DNA of 64,000 nt. Origin: Siphonodentalium dalli. Its lineage: Eukaryota; Mollusca; Scaphopoda; Gadilida; Siphonodentaliidae. The position numbers and the translations under genes were made by a program. The notes beneath the pieces were generated by a model. The model ran no database searches. It worked only from the letters and a program-made list of their open reading frames with translations, and had not been told where the DNA came from. The DNA lies in contig CP136067.1 of NCBI GenBank assembly GCA_032622095.1, positions 57,331,899 to 57,395,898 on the forward strand, given 5' to 3'. This document shows positions 23,440-35,175 of the stretch, piece by piece (within the stretch, counting starts at the first letter, position 1; each line of letters begins with the position of its first letter).

Positions 23440-24975
23440 GGGTGTATACACACATGCATGTAATCTCTGTAAATGTCGTGTATTTGTCGTTTTACGTGGA
23501 ACATACAGACCATGTAATATGTGTCCGCTGACAACCCAATCATTGCGGCTCTCTTTGACCACAGTGAGCCAAGCTCTGAACGCGCAGAGAGCCGTTGACT
23601 GAAATAATTGTTCGCACGATAACCCAAATGTTGGACTTTCTGATTAAATCATTGTCAGTCTTCTCTTGACTTTTATACCAGTGATGGTCCCTGGATTTCC
23701 CCAACGCAGGGGCTATGATCCCCAACATGGGGGGGGGGCTATATTATCCCGGAAGCTACCGGACTGACCATTGCATATTTCCCCGACATGTGGGGTGGGG
23801 GGGCATGCAGCACCCTAAGTCCTGACCCCCCCCCCCACCAATGAAGCCACGAAGCCACTTCTGACGTATATAAATATTGTAGTTGACAGTCATTTCTGAG
23901 GTGTCTGTTTGCTACGAGCGATTAATCTAATATTCAGCAATTTATGCTATTCATATAACTATGAACATAGTATTGCAGCTTTAAATTTGAGAGTATACAG
24001 AAGGTGGTGTTGCTGTGTGTCTTCATTCGGGGAGAAGGGTTGTCTAGCTTTACGAGTTCCCAACTACGTCACCTTTCCTCTCTTGTGTTATATATGTATA
24101 CGCAAAATAAATTTACAACTATGCAATATTTAGGTTAAACATATTGTACATTCATGCCCAGATAATCCCGGCTGATACATTCAACTAAATCCCTTAGTTA
24201 TTCGAAGCTTTCGAGAACCAGCCCCCTCCCCCCAATATTGGATTATGGTATTAAATGTTATAATTCAAGCGTGCACAAGCTAAAATTGTGACAGTTAGGA
24301 ACTTGTTCAACCTTTGGTTTGAGAAACATATACTGTCATGTAAATTATGGGTGAAAATGGGGGGGGGGGTCACTCTTTTTACTTTCAACGCTGTACCTGC
24401 ATTAATTTTTGGCGCTGTAATGGATATTTGCATGGAAATCCCAATTGAATGTTATCACAGGAGCTCGCTCTGAAACTATCCGAGGAATCTCAACGAACCG
24501 GTATTGTCTGTCTTAATTTTCCAATGCCTGTTATTCAAGGCACGAGAGCACCATATCGGATTGTTAATGGGACATTAAACACTCGTGTATCACAATCGCC
24601 CTAAAAGAGCTTCAAATTCTGCACATTTATTTTTATTTTTGATGACCCTGAAATGACGATAAACATATCAAGTATAAAATCGACGGACTCAATTCCACTT
24701 TTCAAAATGAATTAAAAACTCGTGAAAAACAGCAACATATATCAGACAGGATTTATTCATTTCGGCATCCATGAAATAATTTATGACTGGCCTGAAATGT
24801 CTTGATAGCGGTTAGTTTGATAATGGCTTATAACTGCTCACTTGTCTCGCCTGTTGAAATTGTCCGATCGCGTGCAGGCGACTAATGCTATCAATGATTG
24901 GTGTGACCATGTAAAATACATGGATTTTACATACAGAAATTACATGCATGTGTGTATCCATGTGTGTATCCACCC
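23440..24975. mobile_element. Harbinger-like non-autonomous element, copy A
   Basis: The element starts GGGTGTATACACACATGCAT after TAA (23437-23439) and ends ATGTGTGTATCCACCC before TAA (24976-24978). A 3-bp TAA duplication and GGG-type ends fit PIF/Harbinger transposons. It is 1,536 bp and encodes no transposase. It aligns along its length with copies B (47689-49890) and C (49894-51255), including poly-G/C blocks and a CAGCAACATATATCAGACAG block. At the right end ATGTGTGTATCC is duplicated. It keeps the unoccupied form, CAGCTTTAAATTTGA, of the site filled by a nested MITE in copy B. Confidence 0.85.
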
Positions 24976-25234
24976 TAATCATGATTGGACTTAGTCGGTA
25001 ATTCCATGTTTGCGTAACAATTGTCTTGACATGCAAAATCTCGTTATTGGAAAGTTATTAATAATTAAAATAAGATATATATAGTTGTTTTTGCAGAATG
25101 TTATGTAATTCCATGCATATGATCCTACTTCGAATGTATTGAGTCCCTTTAAAGTAGACAGCCCTGAATTTCTGAGATTGTAAGACATTTGTGGTTTATT
25201 GTCTCATAAGTTCACAAAGGATATAGAAATAGTT

Positions 25235-25376
25235 AACTGTTCTGAGTATATAGCGTACGGTTTTTAGCCTATAGTTTGAATGCGAGTGAGATGCGGAGGA
25301 TTATTTTCAGAAGGCGCTATAGCCGAGTGAAAATAATCCTCGCATCTCACAACCCGTACGCTACTGAGAACAGTTG
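25235..25376. repeat. Long foldback centred on GCGCTATAGCC
   Basis: Inner arms 25286-25309 and 25327-25350 are inverted copies of TGAAAATAATCCTCGCATCT with one extra base. Outer arms AACTGTTCTGAG..TAGCGTACGG and CCGTACGCTACTGAGAACAG extend the fold to about 140 bp. A GCGTTATAGCCGAG at about 40332 resembles the central loop, hinting at a family. Nothing is encoded. Confidence 0.8.
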
Positions 25377-25825
25377 ACTGCTGTGTGTATTACATTTTCG
25401 GTGCCAGTTTGTACCCCAGACCTCACTGAACCACACGGTTAGACTAATTGATATACGTTCTTAAGGCAACAATATCACCAGCCATTTAAGTTCAAATAAC
25501 GTACAAGGATATCGATATACCATGCAAATGACGCACATGTTGACGTAATGACGCGGTGTTGAGAATAGGATAACATCTTGAGAGTAGGACAACACATTCG
25601 GTCTTCTGGAAGTGGGATATGATCTATATTTTGACGTAAGAAGTTGATAAAAATATAGTAAATAAGAGTTGACTGTTGTGTTTACTATATTTTCTATACC
25701 AGTTTTTTTTGCGACCCAGACAACAGGAATCACACGGTAAGATCTAACACGGTCTTACAGCTACAGCACCATGCACCAACCTGTTCTGATAAAATAACGC
25801 GCACGGATAACGAACGACGCAACAA
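25377..25825. other. Diverged duplicate sequence without a gene
   Basis: Two similar blocks (about 25385-25450 and 25675-25745) share GACTG(C/T)TGTGT..CCAG..CACACGGT(T/A)AGA, and GGATAACATCTTGAGAGTAGG at about 25566 matches part of the tandem unit that begins at 25826. No coding potential was seen. Confidence 0.45.
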
Positions 25826-26069
25826 TATGACTTAGTGCTGAGCGTATATATAGGATAACATCTTAAGAGTGGTATGACTTAGTGCTGAGCGTATATATAT
25901 AGGATAACATCTTAAGAGTGATATGACTTAGTGCTGAGCGTATATATATAGGATAACATCTTAAGAGTGGTATGACTTAGTGCTGAGCGTATATATATAG
26001 GATAACATCTTAAGAGTGGTATGACTTAGTGCTGAGCGTATATATATAGGATAACATCTTAAGAGTGGA
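25826..26069. repeat. Tandem array, five 47-49-bp units
   Basis: Units begin TATGACTTAGTGCTGAGCGT at 25826, 25873, 25922, 25971 and 26020 and each contains GGATAACATCTTAAGAGTGG. They are almost identical; the first is 2 bp shorter through its TA run. A single related half-unit at 25566 suggests the source of the expansion. Confidence 0.95.
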
Positions 26070-26259
26070 ATAACACGTCCGGTCTTCTGGTATACAATTT
26101 ATACTTTGACGTACAAAGTTGAAGAAAATATTATAAATGGATCTATTCTCATTTCTTAACAAAGTTGCCATATTTCAATCGGATTGGCGCATTGGGATTT
26201 TTATCTATTTAAAGCACATTGGGTTCATTACGACTCAGTTCACAGAGTCTCCACGGAGA

Positions 26260-27060
26260 GTGAACGCCGGCAGCCATATATCTTATATTTTATTCTTTGC
26301 ATGTCTAAATCCATTGACACACCCTACAGACCACATCCGTCATCCGATCATCACCAAACTTCATATGATCTTCGGGGTGACCACTAGATGGGAGCCTCCT
26401 ATTATGACCGAAATATGTTGAAAAAAATGGCCGCGGACAGCCATCTTATATTTTACTCTTTGCATGACTAAATCCTTTGACACACCCTACATCCCTCATC
26501 CGATCATCACCAACCTTCATATGGATCTTCGGGGCGACCTCCTATTTTGACCGAAATCTGTTGAAAAACATGGCCGCGAGCCGCCATCTTGGAATTTACT
26601 CTTTGTATGACTAAATCCTTCCACACACCCTACAGGCCAAATCTCTCATCCGATCTTCACCAAACTTCATTTTGATCTTCAGGGTGAACTTTAGATGGGA
26701 GCCTCCTATGTTGACCGAAATGTGTTAAAAAATATGGCCGCCAGCAGCCATTTTGGATTTCAAATTTGAATCCATCGGAACACCCTGCAGCCAGCATTTA
26801 TTGGAAAATCGATTTGAAAATTTACTGGCATGTTTACAATCACCTCTAGATGGGAGTTATCAAATTATTGAATGATTTTCGATTAAAAACATGGCCGCCG
26901 GCAGCCATCATGGAATTTACTCTTTGTATGATTAAATCCTTTGGCACACCCTACAGACCTCATGGATCTTCGTGGTGACCTCTAGATGGGAGCCTCCTGT
27001 TTTGACCGAAATTCGTTGAAAAACATGGCTGACAGCGGCCATCTTGGCACTCGGAATTCA
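26260..27060 (-). repeat. Degenerate ~160-bp tandem array with GCCATCTTG motifs
   Basis: About six diverged units occur, each with a GGC(A/C)GCCATCTT-like block (near 26270, 26435, 26578, 26742, 26903 and 27036), then TTTACTCTTTG.ATGACTAAATCC, then CACCCTACAG, TCCGATCATCACCAAACTTC and GGTGACC.CTAGATGGGAG. The same family runs on the opposite strand at 53740-54560 and 61540-61990, with single motifs near 4000 and 40575. The 26137-26421 frame is a by-product. Confidence 0.8.
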
Positions 27061-27640
27061 ATGTATTAGCGTTGGCTACAGGCCGTATTGTTTCATTGTT
27101 TATCACAACAATTTAACTTCTTCCCAAGTTGAGCATTGACACTTTCATTTTATTTTCTGTGGGGAAATGTGATCAAGGTACGCAACTCATTTAACAACAA
27201 GCCCAAATAAAAAAAAACGTGAACGTCACGAACCCCAGTATTTTGTAACTCATTGAAGCAAACTATAGGGATTGTAACAATAATAATAATGAGCGATATT
27301 ATTAATTTTCATGATCACCAAGCTAGTCTTAAAACAGCTTATAAATCATGATCATCAGTAATGTCTTGTATATATGTTAGTCTATACCCCGAACACAGTA
27401 AACCTATAAGTCTAAATATAATCTTGAAAAACGTTACGACCCATTAAAGTTGACATAATAATGTTCATTGTTGGCAGTATATAATGTCATATACAAGACT
27501 AGCGCTTGCTCGGTTTTTGTCAAATGAATGAATGCTTGATTGCATGAGCTACTATTTAAAGTAGAACAATGCAGAACATGTATACAATATTTAATAATGA
27601 TTGCTCCATGGTGTGATCATGCAAGTTACCTGAAACTAAA
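27061..27640. other. No feature recognised
   Basis: AT-rich sequence with a short imperfect inverted repeat around CATGATCA and TGATCATG (27310-27357). No gene is seen. Confidence 0.4.
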
Positions 27641-27645
27641 TCACA

Positions 27646-27675
27646 TATAAAGGGCTAAAGCAGACTCATTCAGTC
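27646..27675 (+). promoter_or_regulatory. Possible TATA plus initiator core promoter
   Basis: TATAAAG at 27646 is followed 26 bp later by TTCAGTC, which resembles an initiator, and then by ATG codons at 27686 and 27700. The spacing is slightly short for a TATA-initiator pair but plausible. Sequences like this occur by chance in AT-rich DNA, so this is tentative. Confidence 0.25.
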
Positions 27676-27699
27676 AACATTTGCCATGTTCGTTCATCC

Positions 27700-28113
27700 A
27701 TGGTTGTCAGCGTTTATATATTCCATCGCTGTGAATTTGTGATATATGGTGGTTTAAATTGCGCAGTGACAATGAAATGGACAAAATATCATCTGCCACA
27801 TAAAAGCTATATCTTGCCGATACAATACGCTGATAATATTCGATTGTCTTCGAAAATCACAATCGGTGGATATCTTCTCGCTTCGATAATCCTTTGTGGC
27901 ACGAAACAGTATGTTAATTACAGAGCATGCTTTGTTCCAAATCTAACATGCTTTGAAGTTCCGGAGACTTGGTTTCAGGAAAAACGTGACGGTGGGACAG
28001 GATATGAAAGGCAGCCTGTATCCGGTCCGTTCCGTCGAACGATTGTGCCAGATTCCGCGTTTTCGATTGGATCGAAGATCGGGTTCCTGCCTAAGAGGAA
28101 TAATGATCGTTAA
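27700..28113 (+). CDS. Unidentified 137-codon open frame
   Basis: I do not recognise this protein. The frame has mixed composition with a moderately hydrophobic stretch (TIGGYLLASIILCGT, residues about 51-65), four cysteines in the middle part and a basic, Arg-rich end. It is one of the few longer frames here not explained by a repeat, and it follows a TATA-like motif. The ATG at 27686 upstream is out of frame and closes quickly, and no splice sites or homologous copy were found. A chance open frame is the most likely alternative. Confidence 0.2.
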   Translation: MVVSVYIFHRCEFVIYGGLNCAVTMKWTKYHLPHKSYILPIQYADNIRLSSKITIGGYLLASIILCGTKQYVNYRACFVPNLTCFEVPETWFQEKRDGGTGYERQPVSGPFRRTIVPDSAFSIGSKIGFLPKRNNDR

Positions 28114-28500
28114 CAATGACAGTAAAATTATTCAAGTTAGAGGGACACGTGTCCAATCTAAGGCCACATTAAACTAATGGTCGATGTGCGCAGGTGCACC
28201 CAATTAGGTCAGCGTGATCACGGTCTCGGGATTCGTGATACCATGGCAACGGCATGCATTTTGTCAGGTCACAAAAAATACAAGGGTTTTTTGGGGGCAT
28301 CATATTGCGACACGTTGTACTGCATGACTTGGAACCATAAAACTGCTATTTGAGCGTTTTATTTTCCAAAATAGATATGAAATAGATAAGCCTATTCTCT
28401 GGAGATTTTGCAGATATCGACTTTAGAAATAGACGGTTTAATAAAAAAAATTGAACTCTATAATTTCTTTGTCCGCTTGAAGAGTGTTCAACCCCTGGTC

Positions 28501-29000
28501 AATTGGTCCTGCTAATGTGCTATGATGCGGTTGGGTCCTGCTGAATTGCTATGATGCTTTTAGGGCAAATTGATGCTGTTAACATAAAGTACCGTTATAT
28601 GTTTTAAATGTCTTTTTCGCGGTGTTCGGATAATCTGAACATACAAAGGAAAAGCCATTATGCGTATCAAACATTAAAAACATGTTTATTGCGAAATATG
28701 TTTAATACTGGTTGTATTAGTTGTTGAAAATCCACTATAGTCAAGATGGTTATTCACGTCGTTTTAGAAACACCTGCGCAGGCATTATTATATTTTTCAA
28801 AAATATATATGCTCTTGAATGTTTCATACAATCACTTATTTTTTTTCTCAAATCGCTTAGCCAACACAGCGAAAATTACAACTTTAGAAAAAAAAAACGG
28901 TAATTTTTCGTAACGGCATCAGTTTGTCATACCCGCACCATAGCAATTCAGCAGGACTACCAACTTCATAGCATATTAGCAGGACCACTTGACCAGCGGT
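28501..29000. mobile_element. 500-bp element with ~95-bp inverted ends
   Basis: The left end ACCCCTGGTCAATTGGTCC and right end ACCGCTGGTCAAGTGGTCC (read inward) continue as inverted repeats through two spaced CCTGCTGAATTGCTATG or CCTGCTAATNTGCTATG blocks. Flanks are GTGTTCA (28494-28500) and GTGTTCC (29001-29007), consistent with a short duplication of about 7 bp, as in hAT-type insertions, though this is not proven. The interior is AT-rich and non-coding. Confidence 0.75.
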
Positions 29001-29007
29001 GTGTTCC

Positions 29008-30212
29008 TAAATATATATTTTAATGTTTATCACCGTATTATTTTTGGTTGATCTGGTGTGATATGAGTGAATTTGGAGCTAACCCAGCCAGTAGTTTTGG
29101 AATACAGCTAAATGTGTGGTAAAATAAAGATATTAAAAGTTAATATTAAAGTTACATAACATATCTATTTTTTTATAAAACAAATGTGAGTTTTGAGACA
29201 GTGCAATATATGCGCCTTGTGTGTTGTATAGTCCCAGACATGATGAAAGAGCAACGCTCGGCATGTTTCGGAGGCGAATATATAACATGCTACTGTGCCA
29301 TAACTGCTATATATATTTTGTTATGACCAGGTCAGGGTTAACGTGGTGTATATTTGTTGTCTGGTTCACTAATCCCGAGCTGGGTTTGCTTTGCCTGGAG
29401 TGGACATAACCACAATTTGTCCATCGGAACGAGATAAAATCAATAAAAGAATATATAAAAGAGTAGGATCTGTCTATCTGGCTGGCCGGCTGTCTGTCTG
29501 TTCGGATTCCCCCAGAACCCTGGCTTATTCGGTGTGGTAACTACGCTGACTCGGGTTTGTTTTCTCTCACAATTTTGAGTTAAAAAAAGTTCATTAAAAA
29601 AAAAATATATATATATATTTATAACAATAATAATTTAAATTGAGCAAGAAGCACAATCTAAAAACAATTGCTGCACCCCCCCCCCCCCCCGTTTCAGCTT
29701 GTGAAATATAATGCCATAATGGACACTCGCGTATGCATCAAATGTTATGGTGAATGCAACAATTCCTGATTTTAAATTCACGAGGAGAAACCACACGAAA
29801 GTAAACGTAAAAAATGACGTTCTACACTTATATTATCTGTTATCTGCTCCAAATTCCTGAACATCCCTTCATGCAGATGAATAATAGAGGATTTCAATGC
29901 AGATATTTGTATAACTGAATGGGACAATTCATTTAGTAAAGAAAGGAGTAGAGTGACACAGTGCCTTCGAAGTTGGATCATGGGAATTATCATAAATTTT
30001 ATAAATGTCTGTAAACAACTATTATCAACAGGTACATTAAAATAATATATAAATCGACCTTATTTTTATTAATTGTTAATAACTCTTCAATAATGAGATT
30101 TTGCATATCGAAACCATTGTTATGTAAATATTACTGTTACAGTGGCATTACCGATTAAAGTCCAAAAGATTCAAAAATTTAATAAAAACTCGACGGTAAA
30201 CATTGGAAAAGG
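29008..30212. other. Non-coding stretch with repeat fragments
   Basis: Contents recognised: a TCTGTCTATCTGG..CTGTCTGTCTG repeat at about 29465-29560 related to that at 1945-2065; 15 C at 29676-29690; and one arm of the CCCTTTC MITE family at about 29868-29950 (ending TTTAGTAAAGAAAGG). The 62-codon frame at 29221-29409 has no recognised motif. Confidence 0.5.
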
Positions 30213-30216
30213 TTAA

Positions 30217-30685
30217 AGGTACTCAACCCGATAAAACTCCTCTCAATTACTATTTCAATGGCTTCGGGGGTCAAAAATATTTGATTCGAGTCGAGGAAGT
30301 CACCCATCAAAGCTCAGATTTGTTAGATATCGATTTTAGAAATCTATTATTTTTCATTATCGGGAATACTATCTGGCCCAGAACTCAGTCAAAATTGCGT
30401 TAAAATTACCACTTGATTTTAGAGTTATTCATCCTTGTCTGTTTGAATAGATTTGGAGTACACATCCAGAGCAGATTACGGCAGTTATTGGTACTCATCT
30501 CGAGAACATAACAAATTTGAAAAATCAATATCTAATAACTCTGAGCTTTGTTTGATGGGTTCCTCGACTCGAATCAAATATTTTTTACCCCCAAAGCCAA
30601 AGAAATAGTAATATAGGACCCTCTGATCGGATTGTTGTTGTTGGAATCTGTTGAGATGGGGACCCTCTTTACGGGTTGAGTACCT
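30217..30685 (-). mobile_element. 469-bp TTAA-flanked foldback element, copy 2
   Basis: Ends AGGTACTCAACCCG and its complement lie between TTAA at 30213-30216 and 30686-30689. It is inverted relative to copies 1 and 3 and very close to copy 1 in sequence, with exactly the same length. The 66-codon frame in its first arm (YYFNGFGGQKYLIRVEE followed by LLDIDFRNLLFFIIGNTIW) is shared with the other copies and is a property of the element, not a gene of this locus. Confidence 0.9.
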
Positions 30686-30689
30686 TTAA

Positions 30690-31501
30690 AGCATTGAAAA
30701 CTATTATGAAAATCATCTTTAGACTAATATATTTTAACTTACTATACACGATCAGCGATATTTGTTTACACATCACTGTAACATTTCTGTTTACATAACA
30801 ATCATCGGGTTTCAGCATGCCAATTTCGTTATTGGAGAACTATCAATAACGAATATGTGAACCAAGTTAATCTATTTCTCCATGTTTCTCCATGACGGTT
30901 ATGTTTTTACAGACATTTATTTTTTTTGCAAATTTTGTCCCTGTGGGTGCCTTGAATTCCTTCAAGTTAATCCTGGAGATCATAGGTCGCTTTAAAATTA
31001 CGAATTTAGGACTAACTCAGTAGACACTCTATTAATGATTCATCCTGTATTCCGAGCCTCTTGTCATTCTCCCCTGAACGTATCTAATAACATCTGCATT
31101 ATCAAAGACAGAATCACGTCGATCATCAATTTCAAAACAGCGAGATTCTCAGAGATAAATCATCTCATCTGTTCAATCCGATTCAACCAAAGAATGACCC
31201 CACAAAAGCGAGATAAAACATTTATGGACACCGCAAGCAGTGTCAATTACAGTTTGAGTTTTATATGGAAAAATTAGAGACGGCGATGACAGTTAACTCT
31301 AAACGCCGTATTTTTTTTTATCTCCAGTCTGGATTTGAAATTGATGGAAAATTAGGATAACTATGGAATCGAACAATGGCTCGTCTGTAATGATGGTTCC
31401 ACGAATTCAAGCCTGGTAAACTGGATCTGCTATCATGGTATGTTGTTGATGATGGGGCCTACTGATTATTCTACGACATTGGTAGAGCGAAGCGACGCGC
31501 T
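30690..31501. other. No feature recognised
   Basis: Unremarkable AT-rich sequence; the 80-codon frame at 31035-31277 has no recognisable motif. Confidence 0.4.
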
Positions 31502-31505
31502 TTAA

Positions 31506-31749
31506 CCATTTTTATACTAAATTGATTATTCGGCAGTTATAAAAGCATACATTGGAATGGTCTATTATTCAACTGGAGGGGTATGCATGCAGGAAATATA
31601 AGCATACGACAGAGAAACAAACATATACAGAAGGATGCCTATTCATTGCAGGGAAACGTTAATGGTTGTTTTTTTTAAAATTTATTATCTGAAGATGCAT
31701 GTCCCAAGGGAACTACTCGTCAAATAAAGGGTAATTAGTATAGAAAGGG
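31506..31749. mobile_element. CCCTTTC-family MITE, decayed copy
   Basis: It begins CCATTTTTATACTAAATTG after TTAA (31502-31505) and ends TAGTATAGAAAGGG before TTAG. Internal GCATACATTGGAATGGTCTA and GGGAACTACTCGTCAA blocks match the copies at 519-790 and 9572-9790. It is 244 bp and non-coding. Confidence 0.6.
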
Positions 31750-32382
31750 TTAGGTTAAAGGTAGGTCGTTAATATCCACAAATTGTCAATTTCGCTGTTA
31801 AATTCCAAAAAATCTCGATTTAGTGAAATTTTGCAATAATATGAGACAACGCCATCATCTTCATAAATAAGATACGTACAAAGGTATATGAAAATATTTG
31901 CTTCTGCAGATACTACTTATGACCCACCCGCTGTGGGTCCTGATTGCACACCCAACCCCGATATGCATAATACATAAAAACAGGAGAAAACTTATATCGG
32001 TAGAATTATAGTTTGCCACCAGCTGTATATATCACCTCTCGCATGCATCCAATTTGGTCGCTTTATCTGAACAATGATATCAAATATATCACTGAATGCC
32101 AAGAAACACATGTTATTGCTCATTCTCATAAGCGCCAGTTCGTAAACCTAAAAAAAAACAACAACAGCTCCAGTGCGCATTTTAAAACAGACTTTGGTAA
32201 TACACGACTCAGAATCGAACAAATCAGCTTCAGTTTGAGTTCCCATGCACATACTGTCTTTACTTTTTTCGTGATTGTAACTCATTTCACTAAGATCCTG
32301 ACCGCGATTGAATAGCCTATTGTAGTATTACACCAACTGAAGCGGATATTGTCTTGTATATATAAAACTGCTACCACTGTAA
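31750..32382. other. No feature recognised
   Basis: A 100-codon plus-strand frame at 32013-32315 shows no motif and ends just before the interrupted frame described next; I treat it as chance. Confidence 0.4.
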
Positions 32383-35141
32383 AACTGTAAAGAGAGCCAG
32401 AAAGATGCTCCATCATCTCCGGGAAAGTCACCCAGAACTGGACATGGCTATATATTAAAAACACCGACCAGACAGCAGAAACACAAGAAAGAGGCAATTC
32501 GTGTCTGCGGACTTTGGATATCGGACACGTTGGTGTTGAATGAGGCGGACATGACAATCATTAACACATCGGATCAACAGTTCACTCTTGAAGAAATTGT
32601 CAGCACTGATACACTGTAAATAAAAGTGTTCAAATTTGAACGCCAAAAATGCAACAGATAATGAACACTGTTCAGTGTTCAGTTTATAACAGATGTGTTC
32701 AATTACTCTGAACGGTCCCCGGTGTTCAGATTTGAACGCATGTGTTCAATGAATTGAATGGATGTGTTCAATTTATGAATGCATATAAGCGTTCAGTTTT
32801 GAACACATCATGTTCATATTTTGAACATGGGTGTTCGAAATATGTGAACGCTTGATGTGTTCCGAACACTGCAACAGCTTTTGAACACTTATATGTGTTC
32901 AAACACCAAAATCTGAACACACGTGTTCACAAAAGAATTAAATTTAAATACTAACATTCTTCATATACACGAAGACAAGGCTTCGCAAACGCGAGATCAA
33001 ATTCAATATAAAATGGGTGAGAAATTGTGAACAGTCTGTAGTCACACTTTAACAGTCTTAGTCCCATTCTTCTCCTGTGTACATCTAATACAAATTAACT
33101 GGCCCAATACTTTTGTGGTTATTAATGTATGATACAGAAGCATGTATATTTTATGAAATGCTGATGTAATTGTTGGGGAATAAAGCCATTCAACCTAATT
33201 AAAATGTGAGTATTATATAGGTAAATAACATTTAATAAGACTGATAAACTGACGAATCAATGTCACAACAGTCTACACGTTTACTTGAATAATCCGTATC
33301 CAAAAACATCCATGCCGTGTTGGTCAGCATTGGCAACAGTATTTAATAATTTCGCACGAAATCCAGTTGGCCGAATGAACATCCTGAACATCTGGAATAT
33401 CCTTCAACCACTGAATTAATAACAAACTGTCAACCTTATATCTCGGACAGTGCATCACAGTTACCATATTTTAGGTAAGGCTAGACGTGAGGTTTATCAT
33501 CTTAGGTCCAATTCTTTGAACTATCGGAATTAGTCACACACATTAGTCCACAAATCTTTTAACATTGAATGTCCGATGTATTTCTGCGCCGGTTCCTGTT
33601 GAACTTTCTCGATTTTTGGCACCATGCAGCTGACACCATGCAGTAATGGCTTAACAGTCACTAGAATTTGTTGACGGTGCTAGCTAATAGCAATAGACAT
33701 TTCTACGGTCACATAATTTCTGGTAGTTCAGCTAACCCAACGTGAGTAGTTTGTAGCATCCGTATATGTTGTGCCCAAAGTTTCCGCAGATATTCGATCG
33801 ATGCTCAATATGCAGCTCCTGAAAGAAAGAACAATTTAATATACATGTATTATAATATTAGTTTTCCAATTCTTGATGCTATTAGGATTCGATCTTACCA
33901 CCCAGCACTTTTTTCAGAGTTTCCCGGCTTTACAATCATATTATGATATCCTGATATTAATACCGTACCAATTCAAAGACACCGGTCAACACCGCTTCCG
34001 AATTTATAAAACATTATTTCTTTCAGTGTTTGGCCACACGCTAACATCACCAATTAAAATGGTGGAACAGCACACGTTACTAGTTTAGAAAATTTATTGG
34101 GCTATTTAGCAATGATCCATGTACGCATACCGCACATCAATATATTTTTATTGGAGATCTACTAATATAATCAAATTTAATATATATGTGACACCAAATA
34201 TTCCCCAATGACCTCAAGTGTTTTTGTTTCGATTTTGCGAGAAAATAAACCGTGAGAATGCTTATGACAAAGTTCACAGAAGTTTTAAACAGTACATGCA
34301 TGAATGAGACACTCACTTATTATAAACAAATCAAACGATATCAGCATATTCCCCACTAATAACTGGACGGAATATCAAACAAAACAAAATTGAACAATTT
34401 CAACCACAATTGGGTGCGAAATGTCCAACTAATTTCCTCAACTGAATTGTCAAAATTTTAACTTTGCATGTTTTTAGATAAATATATACATGAACACATA
34501 TGCTGATAATTATGATGATGATACATTGGATTACATATACCGGTACTTACCATGCGGAGTGCAGGCTGATGTGATAAACTTGATCTTGTCTCCTGTCAGT
34601 AAAGACCCTATAAATACCAACTATGTTTCGAACCTTTATTCTAACGCCAAAGAATGGCACAACTGACTTGAGTCCATTAATGTGAAGGCTTTATCCACCC
34701 ATATACATTAAACTACACAGATATTCAAACCTAAATTAATTAATGCCAGTTGCGTGGAACGATATCATGTTTCAAATGACGAAGCTACATGCTATTTTGT
34801 TAAGAGAACTCAATGCAGATAGTCCAGTGGGATCACATGCCATTAGCTATGCGCGAATGATTAATGAGCCCGTGGTCTCACCTTGAACACATATGTTCAA
34901 GAGAAGCGAACAGGGACTGAACGGCAGTGTTCAATACTGAAATTAGTGTAAAACAAAATAGCGTGGGGTCGTATTATATCCTGATTTTCTACACAAGTGA
35001 TGAACCGGCAACATAAAAATATCGGTATCGATCAATAAATGAACACTATATATATATTCACGGATATGTGATACGGATTTGACTGAATGGGACAATTTGG
35101 GGAGGGGTGTAATTTTATATCCGGGATTTGAAATTTACAAC

Positions 35142-35175
<34 letters not shown>

